From NCBI RefSeq assembly GCF_017916325.1, contig NC_090150.1, positions 111,436 through 175,435 of the forward strand: a stretch of DNA of 64,000 nt, in the 5' to 3' direction. Below the pieces are notes generated by a model that did no database searches, had not been told where the DNA came from, and saw nothing but the letters and a program-made list of their open reading frames with translations. Positions 9,350 to 19,252 of this stretch are shown here, in pieces. A program made the translations under genes and the position numbers. Position 1 is the first letter of the stretch; each line of letters begins with the position of its first letter. This DNA comes from Leishmania martiniquensis (lineage: Eukaryota; Euglenozoa; Kinetoplastea; Trypanosomatida; Trypanosomatidae).

Positions 9350-11089
9350 CACATGGGCTCTTGATGTATGTCTGTCTCCCCTCCTCAGCAGATGTCCGCT
9401 GGGCTTCATCCTCGTCCCACCTTGCCAGGTGTTCTCCTCTCTGTTTCGGTGTGTATTTAGCGCGTTCCAATGTATGTCCTTGTGTGCCACTAGGCAGGGC
9501 ACCTCTCGCCTCCCCCCTCGCTTTGCCTCTCCTTCCTACAAAGCTCAGCAGCCCTTTCCTCCTCCTCCCTCCCTCCCCCCTCCCCACCCCCCATCCTCCG
9601 CGGACGCACACACTGCGCCTCAAGCTGTGGCGCACGCCACTTCCTCCCCCTCTGTCCCGTTCTCGTTTTGTTTCTATGCATATAAATTTATCTATCTATA
9701 TAGATATCTCCTCTCGTGGCCGTTTTATGTGCGCGTGATCTCGCGTGGCGTGCCGATCTCTGCACCCCCCCCCGCAAGGGCCCTCACTGCCCAGTGGGCC
9801 CTCACACTACCTCCCCCCCCCCCTCCCGGCGTCTTTGCCGATGTGCGCTCCCCTTTTCCGTTCCTCTCCCTTTTTCCTATGCGTCGATGACTCGGGTATC
9901 TTTTGGATTTCTTCGTAGAGCTCCGCGCGTCGGCGCCTGCTGGGGACGGTGGTGCTCCTCCCCTCCTCGCTGCACCGCCTTCGAATCCTCGCTCGTTCGC
10001 TCCCCTCCATCGGCGTGAGTGTAAAGCTGACGTGGATGGACGACTGTGAAGACACACGCGCGTCAAGGCGTCAGTGGATACGGATGGGGAGGGGAGGGCA
10101 CGCACTCACACGCATACGCGCCGTCATCTCTCTCTATACGTCCGTTCATGCGTTTGGGCCTCGCCCCCCTCCCCCCTCCTCCTTGCCCATGTAAAGAGCA
10201 GAGAGGGAAAAAATCTGAGCAACCACCGGAAACAACGACATCACGAGAGAGGGTAGCACACGAGGATGCGAGGAACAGAGATGGGCAACCCTCCCCCCCA
10301 ACAAGAGGAGTCCGCGCGGGCACGACCAGAGGCATATACCTGCACACCTGCATGCCCGTTCCCACGGCGCGGCTCCCGTCTCTCCCACTTCTCTTTGAGA
10401 GTAACGCCTCGGCTCACCCGTTTACTGCCAACAAGCCGAAGCTCATGACGTGCGGGTGAGTGGGTGGGGGAAGAAGGGGTGGCATGGCCTTTCGGCAGAG
10501 TGGAACGGGGTACGGCTACGGCCCAGAGGGAGAGGAGGAACTTACCTGCTGAGCATCTCAGTGGCATCGGTATGATCTCGTAGCAGCTATTGCCAGGAAG
10601 CCGCACTGTGATGCGCAGCACTGCCTGCTTGAGGCCCCCTCGCGAAGCATCTCTCTCTCTCTTGGACTTGATAGTCGGGTGACCGCCACTCTTCCTTGGG
10701 ATACGTGGGCTCCCCCCTACACACACAAGCATACAAGGAAAGGTGCGGCAGAGGTGTTAGTCCGGTGCAGAGTTTCTGCGGAGAGGGCACGCCTATGATC
10801 CTCGTACCAGCCATGCCCCTACATGCACACATGTGGCTTTGCTTGCCGCCTGTACGCACGCACCTCTGACTCCGCTTTCCTCCCCTCGTATAGCCTCTCT
10901 CAAGTCTCTCGGTGTGCCACACACACACACACAGATTTGCACAGGCACAGTCGTCGAGAAGGTGCGAACTGGACTGCAATTTTCACTACTCATTTCCGTT
11001 CGCCGCTTCCACTCTGCTGCGTGGGGGGTGAGAGCGAAGAGGCTCGGGCCATATTCATCGCGTCCCCCGTCTTCGCATCCACGCGTCTC
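9350..11089. other. Intergenic region downstream of ISP1
   Basis: About 1.7 kb without a supported gene. It contains pyrimidine blocks (9540-9600, 9765-9830), an AT island at 9676-9710 and, near 10874-10893, a C/T tract ending in AG at 10892-10893 that probably starts the next mRNA. The open frames seen are short or extend real frames through UTR-like sequence. Confidence 0.55.
9693..9706. other. Perfect 14-bp palindrome in an AT island
   Basis: The sequence tatctatatagata is its own reverse complement and sits in a short AT-rich patch (about 9676-9710) within an otherwise GC- and pyrimidine-rich ISP1 3' UTR. It could form a small hairpin in the mRNA. Function unknown. Confidence 0.6.
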
Positions 11090-12952
11090 ATGAGCACGCA
11101 CCATGGCAGAAGGGAAGAAGCCCATCGCCCCATGCAGTCCTCGCTGCGCTCGCTCGATGCACACTTGCGGGTATTGCGAGCAGAAGCGAAGACGGGGCTG
11201 AGCTTGCAGGATGTACGTCGAACACTCATCAAGGAGAAGCTGCGGCAGCCTGCGCCTTCCGCATCCGTGACAGTGCCAGCTGGGGCGGGATGCAGCGTGG
11301 CTGAAATGCCGTCCGCGTGGCTAGAAGGCGACCTCCACCTCGACCTGGCTGTCAATGACAAGGGAGCGGGGGTGGCGTCTTCTGCGGGGGCGCGCGTTGA
11401 AGGTGCAACACCCTTCACCACGTCAGCCTGCTCTGCATCTTCGCCACGATTGTCCAGCGCTGCTCTCCGAACGTACGAGGCGCTGCGTGCCGCCGCCGAA
11501 GAGGTGGACTACGATGTGTCGTACGAAGAGGCCCTGCGACATGTAGAGGAGCGTGATAGTGAGACAGGACTGGCGACCGCCTGGCGAACGCGGCGCTGCC
11601 CATCGGTGCCGCTGCTTTTCAGCTTGACGGCGCTGACAGACTCAGTGGAGGAAAGAGATGAAGGCGGGAGATGCCTGACTCTGAAAGGCGGTGCCACAGC
11701 AGCTGGCGATCTCCATCCGGCTGTATCGAATGAGCTGTACACGGCGCCGCCCTCTCGGCCGTCTGTGATCGACCGCGGTGTCACTTGCCGCCTTGCGGCG
11801 GCGCTCTCGGACTCTCGGCCCGCTTCGCAGGCGTCTGTCGTGTCCGCCACGGCGCCGTCGTCCATTACGGCCACGAACAGAGGGAAAGGGCAAGTGCCAC
11901 GCGCCCAGGTTGGTAGTGGTGGCGCGCTCTCTTCGCTATCAGCGGTGGGAACGGCAGTGGCATGCAGCTCCGTTGCAAGGTACACGATGACGCTCCGCCG
12001 GCTGGTACAGGAGCAGCGACGACACATGGGCGACGTGGGAGGCGGCACACCGCCATCGGGCTGGACTTCAGCGGCATGGCTTGGTAGAGAGGACACCGAT
12101 CGCTGCGACGGCACTGGCGCGCTTGAGTGGCGGACTCGCTTGACGGCGGCTGTGACGTTGGCCGTCTGCCCATCATGCCACGCCTGGTATGAGCGCACGC
12201 CGCAACCATCACGGCGGCGGTGGTCATCGGAAGAGGCGCTACAGTCGGCAGCAGGTGATGCAGAGGATTCAAGGTGCTGCTGCCCTCGCTGTGGCCATGG
12301 CGTCGACGCAGACACGCCAGTGGCTGCTGCTGCGAGGGCAGGACCGCGATGGGCTTGGGCGCCGCCTGCCACTAAAGCCGACTATGGGGAAACTGCGCAG
12401 GGCTGCGATGAGACCTCTGCCACTGCTATGAACTCTGCTATCGTTCCTTGTCCGCAGAATGCCTCCTCCCCCGCCCCAGCGGCGAGTCACCGTTGGTGTA
12501 ACGCTGCCATTGTTGAGGCGCGCAGTACCGACAGCGTCGGCTTCGAAGGCGGCAGAGAGGAGTCCTTCGCTGCGTTGGTGGCGCGCATTCGAGCCTCAAG
12601 ACGGAGGGCGCAAGAGGTTCAGGAGGGGAGTGAGATGACGACTACTCGCGCTGCGGAGACACAAATGTGTCAGCCGCCGTTGAGAAATACCTCTATAGTG
12701 CATCCTCCCCCATTCACCCAGTTGACGCCAGCTACAGCGTGTGCGGGTGTCGGCATCTCCCATGCATGCGCGGACGCCGGTATGCCGGGCACAGGCGCGT
12801 TCTCTCCAGCAGGCACATCCTCTGGGCCTCCTCCCTCGAGCGAGCCGGCCGCGCCCACCCAAGAGAACCGGTTGGCTCAGAGCCTCCGGGCTGCCCTAAA
12901 CCGCCTCTACTTGTATGACCTCTGGGCGAGTGCAATGGGGGAGCCCGGGTGA
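11090..12952 (+). CDS. Hypothetical protein with paired Cys motifs, 620 aa
   Basis: No family recognised. The N-terminal part (about residues 15-60) is predicted helical and charged (SLRSLDAHLRVLRAEAKTGL, then LQDVRRTLIKEKLRQ). Much of the middle is Ala/Ser/Thr-rich and probably disordered. At residues 360-363 there is CPSC, and at 396-401 CCCPRC, a spacing compatible with a zinc ribbon or treble clef (two CxxC knuckles about 34 residues apart). The C-terminus (SLRAALNRLYLYDLW) is again helical. The frame is open back to an ATG at 10823, but that part encodes an (AC)n tract and lies across the likely splice acceptor at 10892-10893, so I placed the start at 11090; an ATG at 11132 is also possible. 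Zinc binding is inferred from Cys spacing only. Confidence 0.65.
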   Translation: MSTHHGRREEAHRPMQSSLRSLDAHLRVLRAEAKTGLSLQDVRRTLIKEKLRQPAPSASVTVPAGAGCSVAEMPSAWLEGDLHLDLAVNDKGAGVASSAGARVEGATPFTTSACSASSPRLSSAALRTYEALRAAAEEVDYDVSYEEALRHVEERDSETGLATAWRTRRCPSVPLLFSLTALTDSVEERDEGGRCLTLKGGATAAGDLHPAVSNELYTAPPSRPSVIDRGVTCRLAAALSDSRPASQASVVSATAPSSITATNRGKGQVPRAQVGSGGALSSLSAVGTAVACSSVARYTMTLRRLVQEQRRHMGDVGGGTPPSGWTSAAWLGREDTDRCDGTGALEWRTRLTAAVTLAVCPSCHAWYERTPQPSRRRWSSEEALQSAAGDAEDSRCCCPRCGHGVDADTPVAAAARAGPRWAWAPPATKADYGETAQGCDETSATAMNSAIVPCPQNASSPAPAASHRWCNAAIVEARSTDSVGFEGGREESFAALVARIRASRRRAQEVQEGSEMTTTRAAETQMCQPPLRNTSIVHPPPFTQLTPATACAGVGISHACADAGMPGTGAFSPAGTSSGPPPSSEPAAPTQENRLAQSLRAALNRLYLYDLWASAMGEPG

Positions 12953-14322
12953 GTAGCCGGGCTGGGAGAGGGCCGAGAGGGGGAGTAGGCGGCCTGCGCG
13001 GATGGCGCTTGTCCTCGCTGCCGACCCACTGGGGTAGAAGAGCGAGGGCGAGCGTGGGAAGAGGAGGCGTGCAGTCCGCCAGATGCCCACCGAGCCAGCG
13101 CCGAGCTTCTCTTTCTTCAACCACCGCCGCCGCTGCTGCTGTCGATGGGCAGGGGCCGATGCTGGAAACTTCAGGCACTTCTGTGTGCAATGTGGGGTGA
13201 CTTCTTCCCATCCGAACGACTTTTCGCCGCAGTTACCGACAGTCCCCTGCACTTCAATGTCGGAGCTGAAGATTGGGTCATGCGGACCAACGCAGCCTCT
13301 CAAGCCAGCCGTTCGCGGAGAGGAGGAGCCCGCTTGCAGGTGGACGGCGATTGTACGTAAATGCCTCACGAATGTGCAGGGCGTGCACAAGAAGCTGATG
13401 TGACCACAAAGCGCGCGGTACTCTGCGTGCAGCAAGACAGCAACCAAAGAAAGGATGCCCATGGTCAGGGTCATGGCAGACGCCCTTCTCCTCATTAGCT
13501 ACTTGCCAGCAGGTGCCGCTGGTGTCTCGGTGCGTAGACACGGAAGAGGTCTCAGATTAGATGAGAGTGCATCATGCGAGGATACGTTCCTCTCTCGCTC
13601 TCCATATCTCGTCGACGCTGCCTCGCGCAAGTTACTCTCCGACGAGCAAAGCGGGGAACTGGGCGGCAGAGCCGTCAGGCTGCAGGGGGTCCCATCCTCC
13701 TCCCTCTTTCTTCTCCCTCTCGATGGATCCCTCACCGGCACCGAGCGCTCCCCGAACGATCGACTGCCTCGTTGCCCACTCCTTCTACCCCCTTCTCCCT
13801 TCATACCGTTGCTGCGTCGAATGGCGCTCCTCTGCACGGCACACTCACGCCATTGCACATTTTTTTTCATGACGGCGGGCGCTGATGGTGGCCAGCACGA
13901 ATCACTGCACCTTCAGCTAATTGCCCCGCACCACCCTCTCACCGGGTGCGCATTCCTTCCGTAGGCTTCCCTTCCCCTCCTCCAATTTTCCCCTTCACAG
14001 AGGGCATTGACAAACGCAGGCGACGGAGTACGTGTTGCGCGTGCGCAGGACGAGACATACACACGACTGCGTGCCTCCACTTTCTTTGCTATACGTCATC
14101 GCCCCAACCACTATCCACGTCGTCGCACTGCATACCGTCGCACATGTACACGCGCAGGCGCACGTGGCGGTTTAGCTCACAGTATACATTTTTCTTGAGG
14201 CTCGTATACGAACACTGCTGCCTTTCCCACATCTGCACACGCATATCGGTACACGCGTATCATTGCCTCTTCGCAGAGCCCCTCTCTCCCCTCTTCCCCT
14301 CCCCTTCCTCCTCCTCTTCAAA
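12953..14322. other. Intergenic region before first hydrolase gene
   Basis: About 1.4 kb. The first 600 bases have a more balanced, less pyrimidine-biased composition than other spacers here, without a credible open frame. From about 13690 on it is pyrimidine-rich, ending in a C/T tract (14280-14320) just before the next ATG. No gene called. Confidence 0.5.
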
Positions 14323-16500
14323 ATGGTCAGCGGTACTTTTGAGCACGTCTTTCAGCAGGTGCTGTGGCTGATAGGCAGCGCTGCGCAGCTGATCGCGGCG
14401 ATGGGTATTGGAATCAAGTGGATCGTCATGACAGGGCGCTGCGTGACGTTCGCCGTGATGGACTTGATTTACTTTACACCACACATCTTCTGGTACTTGA
14501 TGTCGCCCAACATTATTCGTCGCGTGTCCTATCGATCCTCCCGCACGACAAAGCTGCGCAACTTGGAGGCGCTGCTGTCGAAGCAAGTTATACAGGACCC
14601 GCTCGCATGTACAGTACACTCCGGCAACTTCCCTTGGGGCTCCATGAGCCACTCTGAGCCACCCTTGCAAACAGGCGGCGCCGTCAGCAGTCGACGCCGT
14701 TCCTCATCGCCGCATCTACCCAGTGACGCGGAGGAGGTGAACCGCAAGACGGTGGAGCGATTAGCGTCCGCGATCAACCCGGCCGACGGCACCTTCGCCA
14801 ACGGGCTTCCGGTAACCATCGCCGATAATGAAAGCTCTCCAAGTGCGTCTCGATTCAATGCGGCTTTGAACTTCAGCAGCTCCTTTGACGACACGCTCAC
14901 CGCCTTGCAGCGGATGTACCGTCATCGCAATCAGCAACAGCACCAGCGGGGAAGTTTTCTCTCGTTGGCGTCATGCGTAGATCCGCCTCCGCCGCGGGAG
15001 TCGGTGCCGCCCTCTGTGTCGAACGAGAGCTTCACAGACTCCGACGACGCCGACGATGTGGAGGACCGAATGAATCTGCACAACCGCGCTACGCTCGACA
15101 TCTACCTCCCAGTCCCACTCGACTCGCTCTTCCGCTTTATGGATCAGGAGCGCAAGTCCAACCACGCGACACACCTGCAGGCCTGCGGTGAGCGCCGCCT
15201 CAGCCGCAAAAGCGGTGACGCCGCGGGGGTGCTTCCGCGGGATCGGTCTCCCACGCGCAGCTGCAGGCTGACACGCAAGCGCTTTCCCATACTGATCTCC
15301 GTTACCGGTGGTGCGTGGATTGTGGGCTGTTATTTGTGGAACGTTTTGATCGCTCGCCTCTTCGCTGCACGCGGCTACGTCGTTTTTTGCCCAGACTACC
15401 GCAACTTCCCGCAGACGACGATGGAGGGCATGACGCTCGACATCTCGGACGCTATCGCATGGGTGCTGAACAACGCGGAGCGCTACAACGGCGACCTGAA
15501 AAACGTGACGCTGATCGGGCAGTCTGCTGGCGCCCACCTGACGATGATGTCGCTGCTGTCGCAGGCGCAGCTCTCCGCGTACCGAAGCAACGCGGATAAG
15601 GGCATGTACAAGTCAGTCCCGCCGCCGTCAGACGTCGCCTACAACGTTCCTCGCTACAACCCGCGTGAGTCGATCCACCGCTACGTCGCCCTGAGCGGAA
15701 TCTTCAATGTTGGCGCCCTCGTGAAGCACTTCGACAGGCGCGGCCTTTATCGTGAAGTGCTTTACCAAATCGCCGGCGGAAAGGCGCAGCTCGCGCGCTA
15801 TACGCTAAACAAATACTTCGACGACCGCCGCGGCGGTGACACGGGTGAGGTGCTGCCGGACAACATCTTCGACTTCCTCCCACAGCGTATGTTCTTTGTG
15901 CACGGCGACGCGGACAAGAGCGCACCCGTCACGGAGAGCGCAAACATTGTGTACCTGATGCGCAACGCACAGCGGGATGCTATCGTGAAGGTCATTCAAG
16001 AGAACCCAGAGGCGGCCATGACGCTGCCGAAGCCGGTTACTATTGAATACATTCTCGTCCCCGGGGCCACGCACACGGACTCGATCATTGAGGAGCCGCT
16101 CTGCGGCAACAGCCACATCGTAGAGTTCCTCTCCTACTACGACGTGGACGATGACGAGCGCCGGCACGCGCAGCTGACTAGGCGGCCACCGGTGACGGTA
16201 TCGATGAGCCAGGACGGCGGCGCAGTCGCGACAGACGCGATGCACTCCCGAACGTCTAGCGTGGCCGTGAGCAGCGGAGCCGGCGGAGCCGCTGATGGCT
16301 CTGCCTCGGCGTCGAAGCAGGTGGACCTAGAGGTCATCTCGAAGGGTCTGAGCCCGGTGCTTGACGGCATCTCGGCAGATGCGCACTACAAGTTCCCGGT
16401 CCTTCCTGCCACTCGACCGGACGGCATCCTGCTCCCTCCGTGCCCGTCCTCCTCGCGCCCTCGCCTGATGCAGCTCGCCAGCATCATCTGCCCGTTTTGA
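14323..16500 (+). CDS. Isoprenylcysteine methylesterase-like alpha/beta hydrolase, paralogue 1
   Basis: This 725-residue membrane-anchored alpha/beta hydrolase resembles isoprenylcysteine alpha-carbonyl methylesterase (ICME), which removes the methyl ester from prenylated CaaX cysteines. Residues 1-60 carry two hydrophobic segments (around VLWLIGSAAQLIAAMGIGI and TFAVMDLIYFTPHIFWYL), then a long low-complexity linker to about residue 240. The catalytic domain has the ICME-type oxyanion motif VTGGAWIVG (from residue 327), RNFPQ, the nucleophile elbow GQSAG with Ser401, HGDADKSAP with Asp531, and His584 in GATHTD. All triad residues are present, so it should be active. The Ser/Ala-rich C-terminus after about residue 615 is probably disordered. 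The ATG at 14323 follows a strong C/T tract. A diverged paralogue follows at 19253. Substrate is inferred from family resemblance; it could be another carboxylesterase. Confidence 0.8.
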   Translation: MVSGTFEHVFQQVLWLIGSAAQLIAAMGIGIKWIVMTGRCVTFAVMDLIYFTPHIFWYLMSPNIIRRVSYRSSRTTKLRNLEALLSKQVIQDPLACTVHSGNFPWGSMSHSEPPLQTGGAVSSRRRSSSPHLPSDAEEVNRKTVERLASAINPADGTFANGLPVTIADNESSPSASRFNAALNFSSSFDDTLTALQRMYRHRNQQQHQRGSFLSLASCVDPPPPRESVPPSVSNESFTDSDDADDVEDRMNLHNRATLDIYLPVPLDSLFRFMDQERKSNHATHLQACGERRLSRKSGDAAGVLPRDRSPTRSCRLTRKRFPILISVTGGAWIVGCYLWNVLIARLFAARGYVVFCPDYRNFPQTTMEGMTLDISDAIAWVLNNAERYNGDLKNVTLIGQSAGAHLTMMSLLSQAQLSAYRSNADKGMYKSVPPPSDVAYNVPRYNPRESIHRYVALSGIFNVGALVKHFDRRGLYREVLYQIAGGKAQLARYTLNKYFDDRRGGDTGEVLPDNIFDFLPQRMFFVHGDADKSAPVTESANIVYLMRNAQRDAIVKVIQENPEAAMTLPKPVTIEYILVPGATHTDSIIEEPLCGNSHIVEFLSYYDVDDDERRHAQLTRRPPVTVSMSQDGGAVATDAMHSRTSSVAVSSGAGGAADGSASASKQVDLEVISKGLSPVLDGISADAHYKFPVLPATRPDGILLPPCPSSSRPRLMQLASIICPF
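15370..15941 (+). repeat. Homogenised catalytic core, paralogue 1
   Basis: Three blocks are identical at nucleotide level to the paralogue at a constant offset of 5590: 15370-15584 (215 bp, containing the nucleophile Ser), 15619-15688 (70 bp) and 15814-15941 (128 bp, containing the catalytic Asp). The stretches between them have diverged. Partner: 20960-21531. Confidence 0.9.
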
Positions 16501-19252
16501 GCGGAGGACGTGCCCAAAGCAACGCGAAGGGGAGCGCTCAGGCTGCCCACCTGGGGTTCCCCCTCTGTGTGTGTGTGTGCGTGCGTGAAACTAAAAGTGT
16601 GTGCGTGTGCGCGCACTGGCTTGCTCCCTGGCGTATACATCGGCTCAGGCGACAGCTTCACGCCCGCCTCTTCTGCCCTCCACTCCTTGCGCGCTCGGGC
16701 CGAGGGATGGTGCCAGCGGCGCACGTTGCTGCGCCGACGTGGGTGCTGCTTCCCGCTCCCCTCTCTCTCTCCCTCTGCGTGTGCGTGTGCGTCGAGTCTC
16801 GGGGCCGAAATATGTTGACTTTTCTTGTGCGCGAGCGGATGTCAATCGACACGTGTACGTGCCATGTGCCGTGCTTGCCCAGCCCTCTGATAACGCGGCT
16901 CCCTCTCCCTAGTAAGGAGGCACCCAACAAATCTCCTATGCCGACCAGCAGTCAGGGCCTCTTGCCTCCCTCCTTCTTCCCTTGCGTCCATATGCGTGTG
17001 CCGCCCCCTTCCCCCCTATTCCCAACGCAGTCGCTTCGACGGTGATACGCCTCCCCTGTAACAGCGCGCACCGCCTGCTCCTTGCAGAGACCGTACCTCA
17101 CGCTCCGTCTGTATGCTTGCGTCGCTGCCTTCCTCGCCCCAATTCGTTCTCCTGTCATCTTACACGGTACTCGCTCATCTTCACCCCACTTTACCACCCA
17201 ACGCTCTCCCTCTCTCACGTGCACACGCACGCGAGCGAACAGAAATAAAAAAATCAAAGCCGTCCTCACATCTGTTTGCCCCTCGCATTATATGCTTCTC
17301 TCCGCCCTTCTCGCTGCAGCCACCAAGCATCTTCACGAGCGCTTCTCTGTGCTTCGTATTCGAAGCGTCATCATCCGCCGCCCGCCACTCGTTGATGATC
17401 GTTGGCGCTATCCCCGTCAGAGTGGTGCTTCGCATGTTTCCCTTTCCTCCGCTCCTGTCCTATCAGCTCTTCCCCCCTTTTCGCATTCGCCGACAGACAT
17501 TGACAATCAGTATCGTTGTTGTCAGTGCTCGCGCGCTCTGTGCGCCCACGTGCTGCGACTTCCCCCTGCCCCCACCCCCTTCCGTCTCCCTCATCACTGG
17601 CTTGACCACGGACGTGTGCTGTGGCAGAGTTACAGACGCAGCCAGACAAGAGCACGGTGTGGGCACTCGAACCCTTTCTGCGTACGTTCCCCCTTCCTCA
17701 CACCGCTGTCCCTGTCACTCGCGCTCGCTTTCGAGCATCCTCCGCTAAGCCCTGACAGCATCTCTGCTGTCATGCGCGTGCGCCCGCAGCGTCAACCCTT
17801 TTCTTTACGAAGCTCGATCCGTTTAGCGTGTCGACTTTTGCTGTCGTGTGCTTGTGGAGGTGGTGGTGGTGGCGGCGGTGTGTTTGTGTAAGCGCGCACA
17901 GGGTAAGGGCACTTCGAAAGTCATTCCAGCAGCCTCTGCCCTCTCTCCCCCCACCCACCCACACACACGCACATCTTTTGCCCCTATCCTCATCGCCGAC
18001 GTGCGCGCATCCTCGTACATCGCGCCCCCCTCTCCCCGTCTCCTCCCCGTGTGGGGTGCCGTTTTCTCTTTCGTCGTTCCCCTCCTAAGCCCCGCAGCGG
18101 TATTTACATCGCCCACGCCTCTTTGCCTTTCGTTCCCTCGGCGGGCTCACACGTGTACGTGTGTCCGCGTGGGCTGTGTGCGTTTTCTGTCGTCGCCGAC
18201 CCCAGTTAACACCTGACCTTTCTCGCGCCCTCGCTCACCTCTTCTGCCCTCCCCGCATTCTCTGTTCTTGTATGCTGCATAAGGGGAAAGCAGGCTCATC
18301 TCCCTCCCCTCCTTTCCTTCTCCCTCCACCGCCATCTCTTTGTGGCTGAGTCGCTGCCGCCCTTTTCTTTAGCCCATTGACCAACTTCAGCAGCTTCTCT
18401 GCAGCTCCCTCTTGTGATCAGTGACGTCACAGCGCCCCCCTCTCCCTTCCCTCTCCCTTCCCTCTCCTACCCCTTCCTCACACGCATATACGCCGGCACC
18501 CCACACATACGCGCACGCTCTTCGTTGGCTTCACTCTTTCTCGGCGTCGCCACGGCTCCTCTAACGCGCACGCGCACCTGTTCATGAGGCTTTCCGTTCT
18601 CTGAGCACTCGGTTAGATTCTGCTTGTGCGTGCGCCTGGACACAGCGACAGAGAGAGACGCATACGCACACGTTTATGCACCACCTTGAGCACGAAGGCA
18701 CGCGCATCATTCGACAGCAGAGGCGACGCATCTTATCCACATTTCACACCATTCGTGGTCTCAGGGCGAGCAGTGCCTCGCTCGTTCGCTCGCCCACTCT
18801 TGTTGGCAGGCGAACAACAGCGAGTGGATGAAGAAATCTGAAACGCTTCGCAGAGGGCCGCACAGTAAGCGTCACAGCACTCTCTGCCTTTGCGGGCACC
18901 ACTTGTGGGGCGGTGATGTCACGCTGCGACGCGGTGGCCAACGCACCCCAACCGCCCATTTGAAGACCGGCCAAGACGCACTCCATCCGACGCGGTCCCC
19001 CTTTCCTCACCTCCGTTTGCGGGTGCAGCCGGCTCGGCCGCCCTTTTCTTCGCGTGTTTCGCACGCTCCCTCCCCCCCACACACACATTTTGCCGTGTGG
19101 GTGCGTGGGGCTGAGACTCCGTTTGCGGTGTGTAGCTCAGGGCTCGACCACCTCGCTGCTCTCTGCGGCAGCCCTCTGGCGCTCCTCCGTCCCTTCGGTG
19201 CCGCCTCTTCCATCGGCTTTCCTTCACGCCGGCCGGTTGGCCTGCGCTGAAA
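16501..19252. other. Spacer between the two hydrolase genes
   Basis: A 2.75-kb region with no supported gene. It is dominated by C/T-rich tracts (for example 17930-18110 and 18430-18480), GT-rich stretches near 16565-16615, and an A/T patch near 17243-17260. Open frames of up to 269 codons occur, but their Ser/Pro/Leu/His composition is what pyrimidine-rich UTR gives in any frame. Confidence 0.55.

Noticed and set aside
10823..11089. N-terminal extension of the 620-aa gene from an ATG at 10823
   Set aside because: It encodes an (AC)n tract and lies across a good polypyrimidine-AG acceptor at 10892-10893, so the ATG would be removed from the mRNA.
13455..13964. A 169-codon + frame in the spacer before the first hydrolase gene
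   Set aside because: Its second half is pyrimidine-tract translation, and competing frames of similar length overlap it. No coding signal stands out.
16440..17891. Open frames of about 200-270 codons between the hydrolase genes
   Set aside because: The sequence is pyrimidine-rich and microsatellite-bearing; frames overlap on both strands with Ser/Pro/Leu/His-rich products typical of UTR.
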